The position numbers and the translations under genes were made by a program. From Azotobacter beijerinckii (GTDB lineage: Bacteria; Pseudomonadota; Gammaproteobacteria; Pseudomonadales; Pseudomonadaceae): a stretch of DNA of 64,000 bases. The number at the start of each line of letters is the position of its first letter. Positions within the stretch are counted from its first letter, which is position 1. Shown here piece after piece: positions 1 to 9,402 of this stretch. The notes beneath the pieces are model-generated. The model was not told where the DNA came from. It did no database searches and saw only the letters and a program-made list of their open reading frames with translations. The stretch lies in NCBI RefSeq assembly GCF_900110885.1, contig NZ_FOFJ01000010.1, positions 1-64,000 on the forward strand, read 5' to 3'.

Positions 1-312
1 GCGAGTGCCGCTATTTCCTGAGCTCGATCGGCGACCTGGAACGCTTTGCCGGCGTGGTGCGCGACCACTGGGCCATTGAGAACAGCCAGCACTGGGTGTT
101 GGATGTGCAGTTTCGCGAGGATGCCAATCGCAGTCGCAAGGACCACTCGGCCAGCAACCTGGCCGTGATACGCCGTGCGGCACTGAACCTGATACGACAG
201 AACGACAGCAGTCAACTGAGCATTGGCAGGCGGCGCATGCGGGCTTGCACCAATGCGCAGTACCGAACCCAACTGCTGTTTGGCCCGGATGCCTCATAGC
301 GCGATTGCCCTG
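1..312 (+). mobile_element. 3' end of an ISAs1-family insertion sequence
   Basis: The window opens inside an IS. Its transposase reads from the left edge to a stop at 297-299. I place the right terminus near 312 because the bases just after the stop, read from the outside, give CAGGGCAATCGCG, which looks like an IS end starting with CAGGG. From about 313 the minus strand continues as molybdoenzyme coding sequence, so the IS sits inside that gene. The left end lies outside the window, so no target duplication can be checked. Confidence 0.7.
3..299 (+). CDS. ISAs1-family transposase, C-terminal part
   Basis: This is a partial DDE transposase, open at the left window edge, with about 98 residues visible. 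The run RDHWAIENSQHWVLDVQFRE followed by a DANRSRKDHSASNLAVIRR-like stretch is the C-terminal signature of ISAs1-family (IS4-like DDE) transposases; the E in WAIEN is the likely third catalytic acid. The frame shows no internal stop, so this end at least is undamaged. Because the N-terminal part is not visible, I cannot say whether the element is active. Confidence 0.85.
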   Translation, partial: ECRYFLSSIGDLERFAGVVRDHWAIENSQHWVLDVQFREDANRSRKDHSASNLAVIRRAALNLIRQNDSSQLSIGRRRMRACTNAQYRTQLLFGPDAS

Positions 313-2331
313 GCTCCCGCCAGCAGCGCACCGTGCGCGTTGAACACGCGCACCACGTCGCCGTCGGCGATACCCCGTGCGGCGGCATCCTGCGAGTTGA
401 GCATCAAGGGCTCGCGTTCGCGGATCTTCGAGGCGCGGCTGTAGGCACCGTGATCGTACTGGCTGTGCAGGCGGGTCTTCGGCTGGTTGGAGATCAGGTG
501 CAGCGGATAGCGGGGCGCCGGCGGCTCGAACCAGACCGGGTGGCCGGGACAATCGGCATAACCGAAGCCGGCGATGCGTTCGGAGTAGAGTTCCAGCCTG
601 CCGGAGGGCGTGCCCAATGGATGGGCGTGCGGATCGTCGCGGAAGGCCTTGAGCAGGACGGTCTGCTCCGCCGGACGGGGCACCTCGAAACAGCCCTCCG
701 CCCAGAAGTCGTCGAAGTCCGGCAGCTCGATGCCCTGCTCCCGGGCGCGCTGCCGCGAGCCCTCGTAGGTGTGGCGCAGCCAGTCCATTTCGTCGCGCCC
801 TTCGCCGAAGGCTTCGGCAAAGCCCAGGCGCCGGGCAAGATCGAGAAAGATGCGGTAATCGTGGCGCGCCTCGCCGACGGGGGCGATGGCTCGCTTCATC
901 GCCACCATGAAACGGTCCGAGCTGGCGCTGCCGATGTCGTCGCGCTCCAGGACCGTGGTCGCCGGCAGCACGATGTCGGCGTACTTGGCCTGGGCCGTCC
1001 AGTATTGCTCGTGGACCACGATGGTCTGCGGGCGCTGCCAGGCACGGACGAAGCGGTTGAGGTCCTGGTGGTGATGGAAGGCGTTGCCGCCCGCCCAGTA
1101 GACCAGTCGGATATCCGGGTAGTGGTGGCGCTGACCGTCGTAGTCGAATGGCGCGCCCGGCTGCAGGAGCATGTCGGCGATGCGCGCGACGGGAATGAAA
1201 TCGCGAACCGGGTTGCTGCCCTGATCCAGGCGTGGACCGGAAAACGGCTTGCGCCCGCTGCCGGTATTGTTCATCGCGCCATAACCCAGGCCGAAACCGC
1301 CGCCGGGCAGGCCGATCTGGCCCAGCAAGGCCGCCAGCGTCACGGTCATCCAGAACGGCTGCTCGCCGTGCACGGCGCGCTGCAGGGCGTAGGCGACGTT
1401 GATCATGGTGCGGCTGGCGGCCATGCGCCGGGCCAGTTCGACGATGCGCGGCGCGGGGATGTCGGTGCGCGCGGACGCCCAGTGCGGGTCCTTCGGCTGG
1501 CCGTCGGAATGCCCCAGCAGATAGTCGCGAAAGCGTTCGAAGCCCACCGTGTAGCGCGCCAGGAAGGCCTCGTCCTGCAGGCCCTCGTCGACCAGCACAT
1601 AGGCCAGCGCCAGCATCAGCGCGGTGTCGCTGCCCGGCCGCAGGGGCCACCACTCGCAGTCGGTCGCCCCCTCCAGGTCGCTGCGCAGCGGGCCGACGTT
1701 GACGAAACGGACGCCGGCCCGCGACAGCTTGCCGATGGCCTCGCGCAGCAGGTGATCGCTGGCACCGCCCGGACTGACCTGGGCATTCTTCAGCGGCAGG
1801 CCGCCGAAGGCGACGAACAACTGGCAATGCTCGGCCAGGTTGTCCCAGGAGGTGTGCTGCGCGAGCAGCCAGTCCATGTCGCCGGCGATGTGCGGCATCA
1901 GCACGCGCCCGGCGCCCAGGCTGTAGCTGTCGCGGCTGGAGACGTAGCCGCCGAAGCCGTTGAGGAAGCGATGCAGCTGGCTTTGCGCATGGTGGAAGCG
2001 GCCCGCGCTGCTCCAGCCGTAGCTGCCGCCGAAGATCGCCCGGTTGCCGTAGTCCCGGCGGACCCGCTGCAACTCGGCGGCGACCAGATCCAGTGCAGTC
2101 TCCCAGTCGACTTCCACGAAAGGCTCGCGGCCCCGGCCGCTGCCGTCTTGTCCCGGCCGCTCGAGAAAGCCCCGCCGGACGCCGGATGCGGCTGGGCGAG
2201 TCGATCGCTCCGGGCAGAGAACTGCCGATCGGCGAGGGGTCGCGATCCCTGGGCACCGGACGCATTTCCACCAGCCGGCCGTTCTCGACCAGCGGCCGGT
2301 AGGCGCCCCAATGCAGTGAGGTGTAACTCAT
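294..2331 (-). pseudogene. bisC: BisC/TorA-like molybdopterin oxidoreductase, frameshifted and cut by an IS
   Basis: The protein resembles cytosolic biotin-sulfoxide/TMAO reductases of the DMSO reductase family, which carry bis-MGD molybdenum and reduce S- or N-oxides. The start is ATG at 2331 with GGGAG upstream, giving MSYTSLHWGAYRPLVENGR. Frame is lost near 2173-2180: the reading goes from RIRRPA into a wrong frame, while GFLERPGQDGSGRGREPFVEV continues correctly in another. Restoring one extra copy of the octamer GTCCGGCG would give RIRRPAVRRGFLE, as expected for the family. The 3' end is also lost: homology stops after GALLAGA where the ISAs1 end begins, removing roughly 80 C-terminal residues. 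Upstream lie a Bug-type binding protein and a flavin monooxygenase, suggesting a sulfur-scavenging operon. Two independent lesions make it non-functional. Confidence 0.85.
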
Positions 2332-2451
2332 CGGACGGCTCCCGGGGCGATGGCCCGCTTCGGGGTGTCGTGCCAGCAAGGCTGTCGCCTTCCCTATCGA
2401 TGCGCCGGCTGGCGCTCCGCCACGCCATAGCCATACCGCGGCGGACGCGGG

Positions 2452-3450
2452 CTACTCGATCCTCGCCCCAGACTCGGCGGCGATCTTGGCCCACTTCGCA
2501 CTGTCCTCGCGGATCAGTCTGGCGAATGCCTCGGGCGTGGTGCTTTCCACGTCCAGGCCCTGCTCGGCGAACCTCGCACGGGTCGCCGGCTGACTGGCGA
2601 TTTCGGCAAGCTCCCGGCCAAGGCGCTCCACCACGGGGGCGGGCGTGGCCACCGGCACCACGATGCCGAACCAGGAGGACACCTCGTAGCCCGGCAGGCC
2701 CGCCTCGGCGGCGGTCGGTACGTCCGGCAGAGCCGGCGAGCGCTTCGCGCTGGTGATCGCCAGCCCCTTCGCCTTGCCGGCCCTGATCTGCGGCGCCAGC
2801 ACGGTCAGGGTGTCGAAGGCCACGTTCACCTCGCCGCCGAGCAGTGCGGCGACTGCCGGCGCGCTGCCCTTGTAGGGCACATGCAGCAGTTCGGTGCCGG
2901 TCAGGCTGCCGTACAGCGCGCCGGCCAGATGGCACAGCGTGTCACTGCCGCAGGAGGAATAGCTGACCTTGCCCGGATTCGCCCGCGCATGGGCCGTCAA
3001 CGCTTGCAGGCTGTTTACCGGCAGCGTGTCGTTGGCCGCCACCACATAGGGCACCGAGGCCACCACCGATACCGGAGCGAAATCCTTGAGCGGGTCGAAG
3101 CGCAGGTCCTTGGCCAGGTGCGGCAGGATGGTGAGCTGGCCGGCCGGCGCCAGCGATAGTGTGTAGCCGTCCGGCACGGCCCTGGCCGCCGCTTCGGCGG
3201 CGATCGCGGTACCGGCGCCGGGCTTGTTCTCGACCACCACGGGTTGGCCCAGGCTGCTCGCCAGGCGTTCCGCGTAGAAACGCCATACCGTGTCCGCCGC
3301 GCCGCCCGGCGGGAACGGCACGATGAGCTTGAGCGGCCTGCTCGGCCAGTCGCCGGCCTGGACGCCCAGGGGTAGCAGGGCGATGGCGCCAAACGCGAGG
3401 AGACGCCGCAGGGGGCGACGGAGCAAGGATTTGCAACTGCGATACGACAT
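2452..3450 (-). CDS. Bug/TctC-family periplasmic substrate-binding protein
   Basis: This 332-residue binding protein of the tripartite tricarboxylate (TctC/Bug) family captures an organic acid or related ligand in the periplasm. A basic N-terminus and hydrophobic segment end at a likely signal-peptidase site after VQA (about residue 32), followed by the family hallmark WPSRPLKLIVPFPPGG. Further family motifs are NKPGAGTAIAAEA, HVPYKGSAPAVAALLGGEV and DVPTAAEAGLPGYEVSSWFG. The start at 3450 is preferred over an in-frame codon at 3477 because TTGGAG lies just upstream. No TctA/TctB membrane partners are nearby, which is common for Bug proteins. It is the only apparently intact member of a four-gene operon (binding protein, monooxygenase, this gene, BisC). 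The ligand is unknown; the context suggests a sulfur compound. Confidence 0.85.
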   Translation of the reverse strand: MSYRSCKSLLRRPLRRLLAFGAIALLPLGVQAGDWPSRPLKLIVPFPPGGAADTVWRFYAERLASSLGQPVVVENKPGAGTAIAAEAAARAVPDGYTLSLAPAGQLTILPHLAKDLRFDPLKDFAPVSVVASVPYVVAANDTLPVNSLQALTAHARANPGKVSYSSCGSDTLCHLAGALYGSLTGTELLHVPYKGSAPAVAALLGGEVNVAFDTLTVLAPQIRAGKAKGLAITSAKRSPALPDVPTAAEAGLPGYEVSSWFGIVVPVATPAPVVERLGRELAEIASQPATRARFAEQGLDVESTTPEAFARLIREDSAKWAKIAAESGARIE

Positions 3451-3510
3451 GCATGACTCCAAGGATGACTTCCACAATGGAAGGGAATTGGGTGCCCGGA
3501 CAAACGCCGC

Positions 3511-4652
3511 TCAAAACGGCGCCAAGGCCGCCGCCGGGATCGAGGCGGGGATCTTCCCGCGCACCCGCGGGAGCAGTTCGCTGCCGTATTGCAGCGCATC
3601 GGCGAGCAGGTCGAAGCCACGTACCAGGAAGGTGTCGACGCCGAGCCGGTGATAGGCAACAAGCGCGTCGGCGACCTGCTCCGGGGTGCCTACCAGTGCG
3701 GTGGAGTTGCCGCCGATGCCGGTGCTCGCCGCCGCACCGGAGGACGCGCCAGTCAGCGCGGTGATACCGGTCCACAGGCAACTGTCGAGCACCTCGCCAC
3801 GCGCGGCGAACTCCAGCAGACGCTGCGAGCCGGTGTTCTGCGGCATCCCGCCAGCCGGCCGGGCACCGCCCAGGCGGGCGCGCACCGCGTCGCGGATGCG
3901 CTCGGCGCGCGCCCAGGCCTCGGCCTCGGTGGCGCCGAGGATCGGTCGCACCGAGAGGCTGAAACGCACCGCGCCGGCGCGCCCATGGCGGGCGGCGGCG
4001 GCGCGAACCGCAGCGATCTGCTCGGCGATGCCGGCCAGCGGCTCCCCCCGCATCATGAACACGTCGGCGTGCCGGCCGGCCACCTTCAGGGCCGCCGGCG
4101 AAGAGCCGCTGAAATAGATCGGCAGGTGTGCCTGCAACGGCTGCACCTGGGCGAAATGCTCCTTGACCCGATAGTAACGGCCCTCGAAATCGAAGGGCTC
4201 GCGGCTGCGCCAGGCGTGCTTGAGGACGTCCAGGTACTCGTCGGTGCGCGCATAGCGCTCGTCGTGATCGAGAAAGTCGCCGTCGCGCCGCTGTTCGGCT
4301 GCGTCGCCGCCGCTGATGATGTTGATTGCCGCGCGTCCGTCGCTGAAATGGTCGAAGGTGGCGAATTGGCGCGCCGCTACCGTCGGCGCGATCACGCCTG
4401 GCCGGTGCGCCACCGCGCCACCAGCAGGCCGAGGCGGCGAGTTTCTTGGGCCGCCTGGGCAGCCACCTGCAGGCCGTCCGGGGCCGTGCTGTGGTAAGCG
4501 ATCAGCGCCCGGTCGAAGCCGGCGTGCTCCTGGGCACGGGCACAGGCGCCGAGAAAGGCCTTGTTCACCAGCGGACCGTCGCCCGGCCGGGCCTCGCTGG
4601 CTTCCCGATGGGAAAGAAAACCGATGAACTCGACGCGATGGGTGGCGCTCAT
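3511..4652 (-). pseudogene. SsuD-like FMNH2-dependent monooxygenase (LLM family), frameshifted
   Basis: The gene belongs to the bacterial luciferase-like monooxygenases, closest in look to alkanesulfonate monooxygenase SsuD. Start ATG 4652 has AGGAG upstream and encodes MSATHRVEFIGFLSHREAS. After LGLLVA the frame is lost; the protein continues in a second frame from HRPGVIAPTVAARQFATFDH through FSDGRAAINIISGGD to the end. The break sits exactly on a tandem octamer (4407-4422). Removing one copy restores CTG GTG GCG CAC CGG, that is LVAHRPG, so an 8-bp duplication is the cause. The intact product would be about 377 residues, the usual family length. The other domain features (YYRVKEHFAQVQPLQ, PIYFSGSSPAAL) are preserved, so decay is recent. 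Slippage could in principle reverse the duplication. Confidence 0.85.
4407..4422. repeat. 8-bp tandem duplication causing a frameshift
   Basis: Two perfect adjacent copies of GCGCCACC (plus strand) lie within the SsuD-like gene. One copy gives the expected reading frame; two copies shift it. This is the signature of a replication-slippage duplication. Confidence 0.85.
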
Positions 4653-4700
4653 GGTGGGGCTCCTGTGGGTGGGGGCGGGCGCGCTCGCCTTGCCCGGTAG

Positions 4701-5456
4701 CTATTGCGCCTGCGCCTTCAGGTTCGCCTTCTCGATGATCTCGGCGCTGACGTCGTGGGTCTTGCGGATCAGCCGGGAGGTCTCCTCCGGCGGCAGGCGC
4801 TGCGGGGACACCCCCATCGCCTGCAACTGGGCGATCACCGGCGCCGAGGCGAGCACTTTGTCGAAGGCTGCGCGCAGACGGGTCACCACCGCATCGGGAG
4901 TGCCGCGCGGGGCGACAGCCAGGAAGGCACCGGAGAAGTTCCACTGCGGGTAGGTGTCGAGTAGGGACGGGACACCGGGCAGGTCGGTGGCGTCGGGTGC
5001 GCCGAAATAGGCCAGCCCGCGCAGGTGCCCGCTCTTCACCGCAGCATTGGCCAGTGGGTCGGAGATCAGGTCGACGTGGCCGGAAATGACGTCGCTCAGG
5101 GCCGGTGCCGAGCCCTTGTAAGGCACATGGACGAGGTCGATGCCGGCCAGCAGCTTGAGGTACTCCAGCGAGATGTGGCCTGGAGTGCCGACGCCGGAGC
5201 TGCCGTAGGTGAGCTTGCCGGGATTGGCTTTTGCGTAGGCGACCAGCTCGCTGAGGCTGGTGACCGGCAACTTCGGATTGACCGCAATGACCGAGCGGGA
5301 TTCGCCGATATTGGCCAGCGGGGTGAAGTCGGCGAACGGGTCGAACTTCGCCGGGATCAGCTGCGGGGCTATCGCCAGGTTGCCGACCGAGGCGTTCAGC
5401 AGGGTGTAGCCATCGGCCTTGGCGTGCGCGACATAGGCGGCGCCCAGGGTGCCGCC
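4701..5456 (-). pseudogene. Bug/TctC-family binding protein, 5' end deleted
   Basis: About 250 C-terminal residues of a second TctC/Bug protein remain, running from GGTLGAAYVAHAKADGYTLL through HVPYKGSAPALSDVISGHVD and DLPGVPSLLDTYPQW to the stop at 4701. The signal peptide and first 75 or so residues, which should lie above 5456, are missing; instead the sequence passes directly into the C-terminal part of a plus-strand PLP enzyme. The gap to the monooxygenase start downstream is 48 bp, so it was probably the first gene of the minus-strand sulfur operon. The deletion took its promoter as well, so the downstream genes have probably lost their native expression. Confidence 0.85.
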
Positions 5457-5903
5457 GTCAGCCCGGACGACGCCTGGCTGGTGCTGCGCGGCGCGCGGAC
5501 GCTGGCGGCGCGCCTGGAGGTGCACGAACGCCAGGCGCTGGAGATCGCCCGCTGGCTGCAGGCGCGCCCGGACGTCGGCCGCGTCTACCACCCGGCCCTG
5601 CCCGAGCATCCCGGCCATGCGCTCTGGCGGCGCGATTTCACCGGCAGCAACGGGCTGCTGTCGTTCGAATTCGCCCGGGACGATCCGGCGCTGGCTGCGC
5701 GCTTCGTCGATGCGCTGCGCCTGTTCGGCATCGGCGCCTCCTGGGGCGGCTACGAAAGCCTGGCGGTCCTCGCCGAGCTGAGCGGACGCGGCGCCTTGCC
5801 CACGGCTTCGCGCAGCGTGGTGCGCCTGCATGTCGGTCTGGACGACAGCGCCTCCCTGATCGCCGATCTGGAACAGGCGCTGGCGGTGGCGACGGCGCGC
5901 TGA
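5449..5903 (+). pseudogene. metC: Cystathionine beta-lyase-like PLP enzyme, C-terminal fragment
   Basis: About 150 C-terminal residues of a Cys/Met-metabolism PLP-dependent enzyme are readable from VSPDDAWLVLRGARTLAARL, through RPDVGRVYHPALPEHPGHALW and GASWGGYESLAV, to the stop at 5901-5903. These match the C-terminal domain of MetC-type cystathionine beta-lyases. The N-terminal 230-250 residues, including the PLP-binding lysine, are absent; the junction with the truncated TctC gene falls around 5449-5456. The two genes probably diverged from a shared promoter that was deleted together with both 5' ends. A C-S lyase beside sulfonate and sulfoxide genes fits an ancestral sulfur-metabolism locus. 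Confidence 0.8.
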
Positions 5904-6071
5904 GTGGCACTGTCACGTTGTCGATGTATGGCAGACCGAAAGCGCAGCGCGCGAAGATGGCGAACTCACGCGGCGGCATCGGGGGCGCATCTCCCGTTTC
6001 TGCTGCGCGCTCAGTACCCGCGGAGCGCCTCCAGTGCTGGGAACCCCCCATTCTTCAGGGCGGCGAGGAGG

Positions 6072-6362
6072 TCAATCCTGGGCGTTGTCGTCGCCTTCTT
6101 TACCGGCATCGATGCCGGTGATCAGGGCGTTCAGGGCATCCGGTTTCTTACTGAATGCTTTGGCGAAGACATCGCGGTTCTTTGCCATGTAGATGCTCAG
6201 TTCTTCGGCTTGCTCTTCGCTGATGCTCGGAACTGCCTTCAGGATGACGGCCTGCACACTCTCGGCCAGCTCCAGCATCCGGTCGTGGGCATCTGCCTCA
6301 GCGCGATCCATGAACAGTTTCTCCGGGTCTCGACTGCTGCGATACAGTATTTCTACGGCCAT
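6072..6362 (-). CDS. yebG: YebG-family SOS-associated protein
   Basis: This 96-residue protein matches YebG, a small DNA-damage-inducible protein of gamma-proteobacteria whose biochemical role is unclear. The N-terminal MAVEILYRSSRDPEKLFMDR, then EADAHDRMLELAESVQAVI and ISEEQAEELSIYMAKNRDVF, follow the E. coli YebG pattern (MAVEVKYV..., EADAYDKMLDLAD..., LSLWLAEQKDVL). The acidic tail is typical. ATG 6362 follows an A/G-rich stretch. A palindrome at 6416-6429 lies upstream, but its arm spacing is not the canonical LexA one. It is a single gene, flanked by relics and a non-coding stretch. Confidence 0.85.
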   Translation of the reverse strand: MAVEILYRSSRDPEKLFMDRAEADAHDRMLELAESVQAVILKAVPSISEEQAEELSIYMAKNRDVFAKAFSKKPDALNALITGIDAGKEGDDNAQD

Positions 6363-6415
6363 TCACTGGCACTCCTTCCTCTCGATAGGCCCGGCCGGGC
6401 TTGATGGGTTTCCGC

Positions 6416-6429
6416 CTGCTATACAGCAG
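6416..6429. promoter_or_regulatory. Palindrome upstream of yebG
   Basis: CTGCT-ATAC-AGCAG is a perfect 5-bp inverted repeat about 54 bp upstream of the yebG start. It contains CTG and CAG, but with 8 rather than 10 intervening bases, so it is at best an atypical LexA site. Recorded because yebG is normally SOS-controlled. Confidence 0.25.
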
Positions 6430-6445
6430 CTCTGCCGGGAACGCC

Positions 6446-6944
6446 AAAGCCGATGATCGCTTTCTGTGTCGTTGAATAAAACAGGCAGTGATCTTGCCCA
6501 GTCAGGTGGCCACCAGCAAGCGCGGCCACCAAGGTGGACGAGCCCAAGGCCTGGGGCGATGCCGCGACGGCTCGCACCCATGTCTCACCGAGCGCCTCAT
6601 CAAGGCCTCGAAAGGCAAAAGACCTTGAAAGGGGGGCGACGTTAGGCCCATCGAGATGCCGGCTGTCAGGTACTAGAAAACGGCCCTGACAGGCCTGTTG
6701 TGGTGCAGGCCGGCGCACCCTAGAATTCGAGCCGTCTGGCTGTCTCCCCCATACCCATAATAAGTCTCCTAACTGCGCGCTATGCCGCTGCGCCCTGGCT
6801 TCAAGCCGTGGGCGGCGGGCTTTGGCGTGTCTGCGTTTTGGGTATGGGTGCGTGTCCCTATTTTGCGAGCAGGCGCTTGGTGTGTGCTTCCCATGCCCGG
6901 CGGACGGCCCCTGTCGCCTCCCTTTTGAAGGTGCACGTCGTTAA
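6446..6944. other. 500-bp stretch with no supported gene
   Basis: Between the yebG promoter and the sotB-like start I see no convincing gene. A minus-strand frame of 99 codons (6419-6718) has no recognisable motif, no clear ribosome binding site and overlaps the yebG upstream region. The last 200 bp presumably carry the sotB promoter, but I could not assign a clear -35/-10 pair. Confidence 0.5.
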
Positions 6945-8147
6945 ATGAACACTCCATCGAATGCCTCCGCCAGCAGTTGGCTGAGTGTGGTTGCACTGGC
7001 CCTGGCAGGCTTCATTTTCAACACGACCGAGTTCGTTCCCGTTGCCTTGCTGAGCGCCATTGGCGGCAGTTTCGACCTGTCGACCGACCGGGTCGGCCTG
7101 ATGCTGACGATCTATGCCTGGGTGGTTACCCTCATGTCGCTGCCGATGATGCTGCTGACGCGCAATATCGACCGGCGCAAGCTATTGATATTTGTGTTCG
7201 TCTTGTTCATTGCCAGCCATGTTCTTTCGGCTGTGGCTTCCAGCTTCGGTGTCCTGCTGCTGGGCCGGATCGGCATTGCCCTTGCGCACGCCGTGTTCTG
7301 GTCGATCACTGCCTCCCTGGTCGTGCGTGTGGCTCCAGCGGGCAAACAGACGCAAGCCCTTGGCCTGCTGGCAACCGGCACCTCTCTGGCCATGGTGCTG
7401 GGCATCCCGCTGGGGCGCGTGGTGGGCGAGATGCTCGGCTGGCGCACGACATTCGCGGCGATTGCAGCGGTCGCCATGCTGGTCCTGGTGTGTCTGGCCA
7501 GGACGCTGCCATCGCTGCCCAGCCAGAACTCGGGTTCGCTCCGCAGCCTGCCGGTGCTGTTCAAGCGCCCGGCACTGGTGGCGTGCTACGCGCTGACCGC
7601 CGTGGCGATCACCGCGCATTTCACGGCCTACAGCTATATCGAGCCTTTTGCCGAGACCGTCGGGCATCTGACCGGCGAGGGGACGACGATCCTGCTGCTG
7701 CTCTTCGGCGGTGCCGGCATCATCGGTTCCCTGGTGTTCAGCTGTTTCTACAATAGGACCCCGAACGGCTTGCTGGTCACGGCAGTCTCCGCCATGGCGC
7801 TGTGCATGCTGCTGCTGTTGCCTCTGACCCAGGACGCCTGGGCGCTCGGCGCGCTGAGCCTGGCATGGGGGATCGCCATCATGTGCTTCGGGATGGTACA
7901 GCAGTCCAAGGTCATGGCCTTGGCTCCGGACGCCACCGATGTGGCGATGGCCCTCCATTCGGGCATCTACAACATCGGCATCGGCGGCGGAGCCTTGCTC
8001 GGCGGCGTGGTGAGCAGCCAGTTGGGGCTGGCGAATGTCGGCGTCGTTGGCGGACTACTGGCAGTGGGTGGACTGCTGTTGTGCTGCGCGACGGTCTATC
8101 GCTTCGGCAAACCGCTGCCCTCCCAGGCTTTTGCCGTTGGACAGTAG
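6945..8147 (+). CDS. sotB: SotB-like MFS sugar efflux transporter
   Basis: A 400-residue major facilitator of the DHA1 family with 12 predicted helices. Close similarity to E. coli SotB/YdeA is visible throughout: [64 protein letters not shown] and [18 protein letters not shown]. SotB exports sugars such as arabinose and IPTG at the inner membrane by proton antiport. ATG 6945 is the start; AAGG lies some distance upstream. The gene stands alone, with relic-rich or AT-rich DNA on both sides, and no regulator adjacent. Confidence 0.9.
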   Translation: MNTPSNASASSWLSVVALALAGFIFNTTEFVPVALLSAIGGSFDLSTDRVGLMLTIYAWVVTLMSLPMMLLTRNIDRRKLLIFVFVLFIASHVLSAVASSFGVLLLGRIGIALAHAVFWSITASLVVRVAPAGKQTQALGLLATGTSLAMVLGIPLGRVVGEMLGWRTTFAAIAAVAMLVLVCLARTLPSLPSQNSGSLRSLPVLFKRPALVACYALTAVAITAHFTAYSYIEPFAETVGHLTGEGTTILLLLFGGAGIIGSLVFSCFYNRTPNGLLVTAVSAMALCMLLLLPLTQDAWALGALSLAWGIAIMCFGMVQQSKVMALAPDATDVAMALHSGIYNIGIGGGALLGGVVSSQLGLANVGVVGGLLAVGGLLLCCATVYRFGKPLPSQAFAVGQ

Positions 8148-8591
8148 CAGGGCATGCACAGTGTGAGAGTAGGGTCGCCAGTTCAGGCGCTGCTCTTTTT
8201 TCTTCTGCCGGTGGCGAGATTTAATTGTTGATTTTTATATGAGAAATTTGGAGTGCGCTATGTGGAGTAATCAGGTTTCACCTGGATTTTGGTTGTTTTA
8301 CTCTTCTCTGTTCTGGGTTTCCCGTATCAGATGTCTGCTGGTCGATGCGCTGGTTTTAATATGTTGTATCGGATTTATGCTTTTCTTGGCGCCACGAAGT
8401 GAAGCCCTTTTGGCTGTCGGTCTTGGTATGTAATTGATTGATCTTGCTCTCCCGATCTATTGTCGGGAGAGGCTACGCCAAGCCTTTGAAAGGGGAGATG
8501 CTTAAAGCCGTGTCCACGACTGCTGGGCAAGATCACTCGGCATCGGTGGAGAAAGACAGCTTCATCGGGATACTCGCGCAATGGGACGGGA
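8148..8591. other. AT-rich intergenic stretch with one doubtful small frame
   Basis: Base composition drops sharply after the transporter gene. A 64-codon plus-strand frame at 8239-8433 would encode a cysteine- and phenylalanine-rich hydrophobic peptide, but it has no clear ribosome binding site and no known relative that I recognise. I leave it uncalled. The low GC suggests the left edge of a transferred segment. Confidence 0.5.
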
Positions 8592-9371
8592 TTGTTTCAC
8601 CCGCATGGCGAAGTCTTTTTCAGGGTTTTCCTGAATAACCCAAACCAGATCACCGTCAACCAACACGTGATCCCTCAGAAGCACCTAGCGGAATGGCTGT
8701 GCGGTGAGAATCTCATAACGGTCATCAACAAGCTGACTGGTGAGTCTCTGCAAAGGGCTCCTAAAGACGCGTTCGTGGTAGCCAGATTGTGGGATCAGCC
8801 CGCCGAGCAGGGCATGATCAAATCCACCGAAGACCTCTATCAGGAACAGATAGACCTCCTTCGGAGCCAGGGGAGCATAGACCGCCAGGTCATCATCACG
8901 GAATATTTCGTCATGTTGGCAGCGCGGGCCTACTGTACCGCCAGAGCAAGACCTTATTACGGCTCAATAATGGAACCGTCATCTTGGATGCCATCCCAGG
9001 CAGAGCTTGAAGAAGATGAAGTGGATCAGATTCATGATACTGTCCGTATATTCAGGGGGGCGGGGAATGCTCATGCTATGGCACGGCAGGTTGTGACAAT
9101 GGCCCTCACGCAGATCTTCATTCGGGGTCGCTTGGTGCTGCAAGACACCGTCTGGGTGCCTTACTCAACAACTGGTGGAAAATTCATCCTCCCCGACTCG
9201 AACTGGGCACTGTACGAAGCGAAATTTCTCGCAGTGCCAGTGAGCCCAGATCTTGTGTTACTGGATGAGTTGCTCTTCAACCAGCTTTACGAAGCTGGAC
9301 AGCTCAGCCCGGAGTATCTGAACGCACGCTTCCTTGAGGCGTCACTTCGGCACTACGTAGTGCCGAAGTGA
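8592..9371 (+). CDS. DUF4238-like protein of unknown function
   Basis: A frame of about 259 codons that begins at a TTG (8592); no ATG is available near the N-terminus, so the true start is uncertain. The motif NQHVIPQKHLAEW near the N-terminus resembles the QHYVPxxYLxxF opening of DUF4238 proteins, which are scattered, often defence- or mobile-element-associated proteins of unknown biochemistry. Later segments (MLAARAYCTARARPYYG, LLDELLFNQLYEAG) are soluble and mixed helical. GC content is clearly lower than in neighbours and the gene is flanked by AT-rich DNA and IS3-type debris, so horizontal transfer is likely. The family call rests on one motif and is tentative. Confidence 0.5.
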   Translation: MFHPHGEVFFRVFLNNPNQITVNQHVIPQKHLAEWLCGENLITVINKLTGESLQRAPKDAFVVARLWDQPAEQGMIKSTEDLYQEQIDLLRSQGSIDRQVIITEYFVMLAARAYCTARARPYYGSIMEPSSWMPSQAELEEDEVDQIHDTVRIFRGAGNAHAMARQVVTMALTQIFIRGRLVLQDTVWVPYSTTGGKFILPDSNWALYEAKFLAVPVSPDLVLLDELLFNQLYEAGQLSPEYLNARFLEASLRHYVVPK

Positions 9372-9402
9372 GTTTCTCGCGCCTCAACGAGGAGGCCAAT
9401 CA

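Noticed and set aside
6483..6499. GG-N10-GC sequence resembling a sigma-54 promoter
   Set aside because: Several consensus mismatches, and no gene begins within 400 bp downstream.
6419..6718. 99-codon minus-strand frame upstream of yebG
   Set aside because: No ribosome binding site, no family features, overlaps the yebG promoter region; likely chance in GC-rich DNA.
8239..8433. 64-codon hydrophobic plus-strand frame
   Set aside because: No clear ribosome binding site and no recognisable relative; AT-rich DNA generates such frames. Left as part of the intergenic description.
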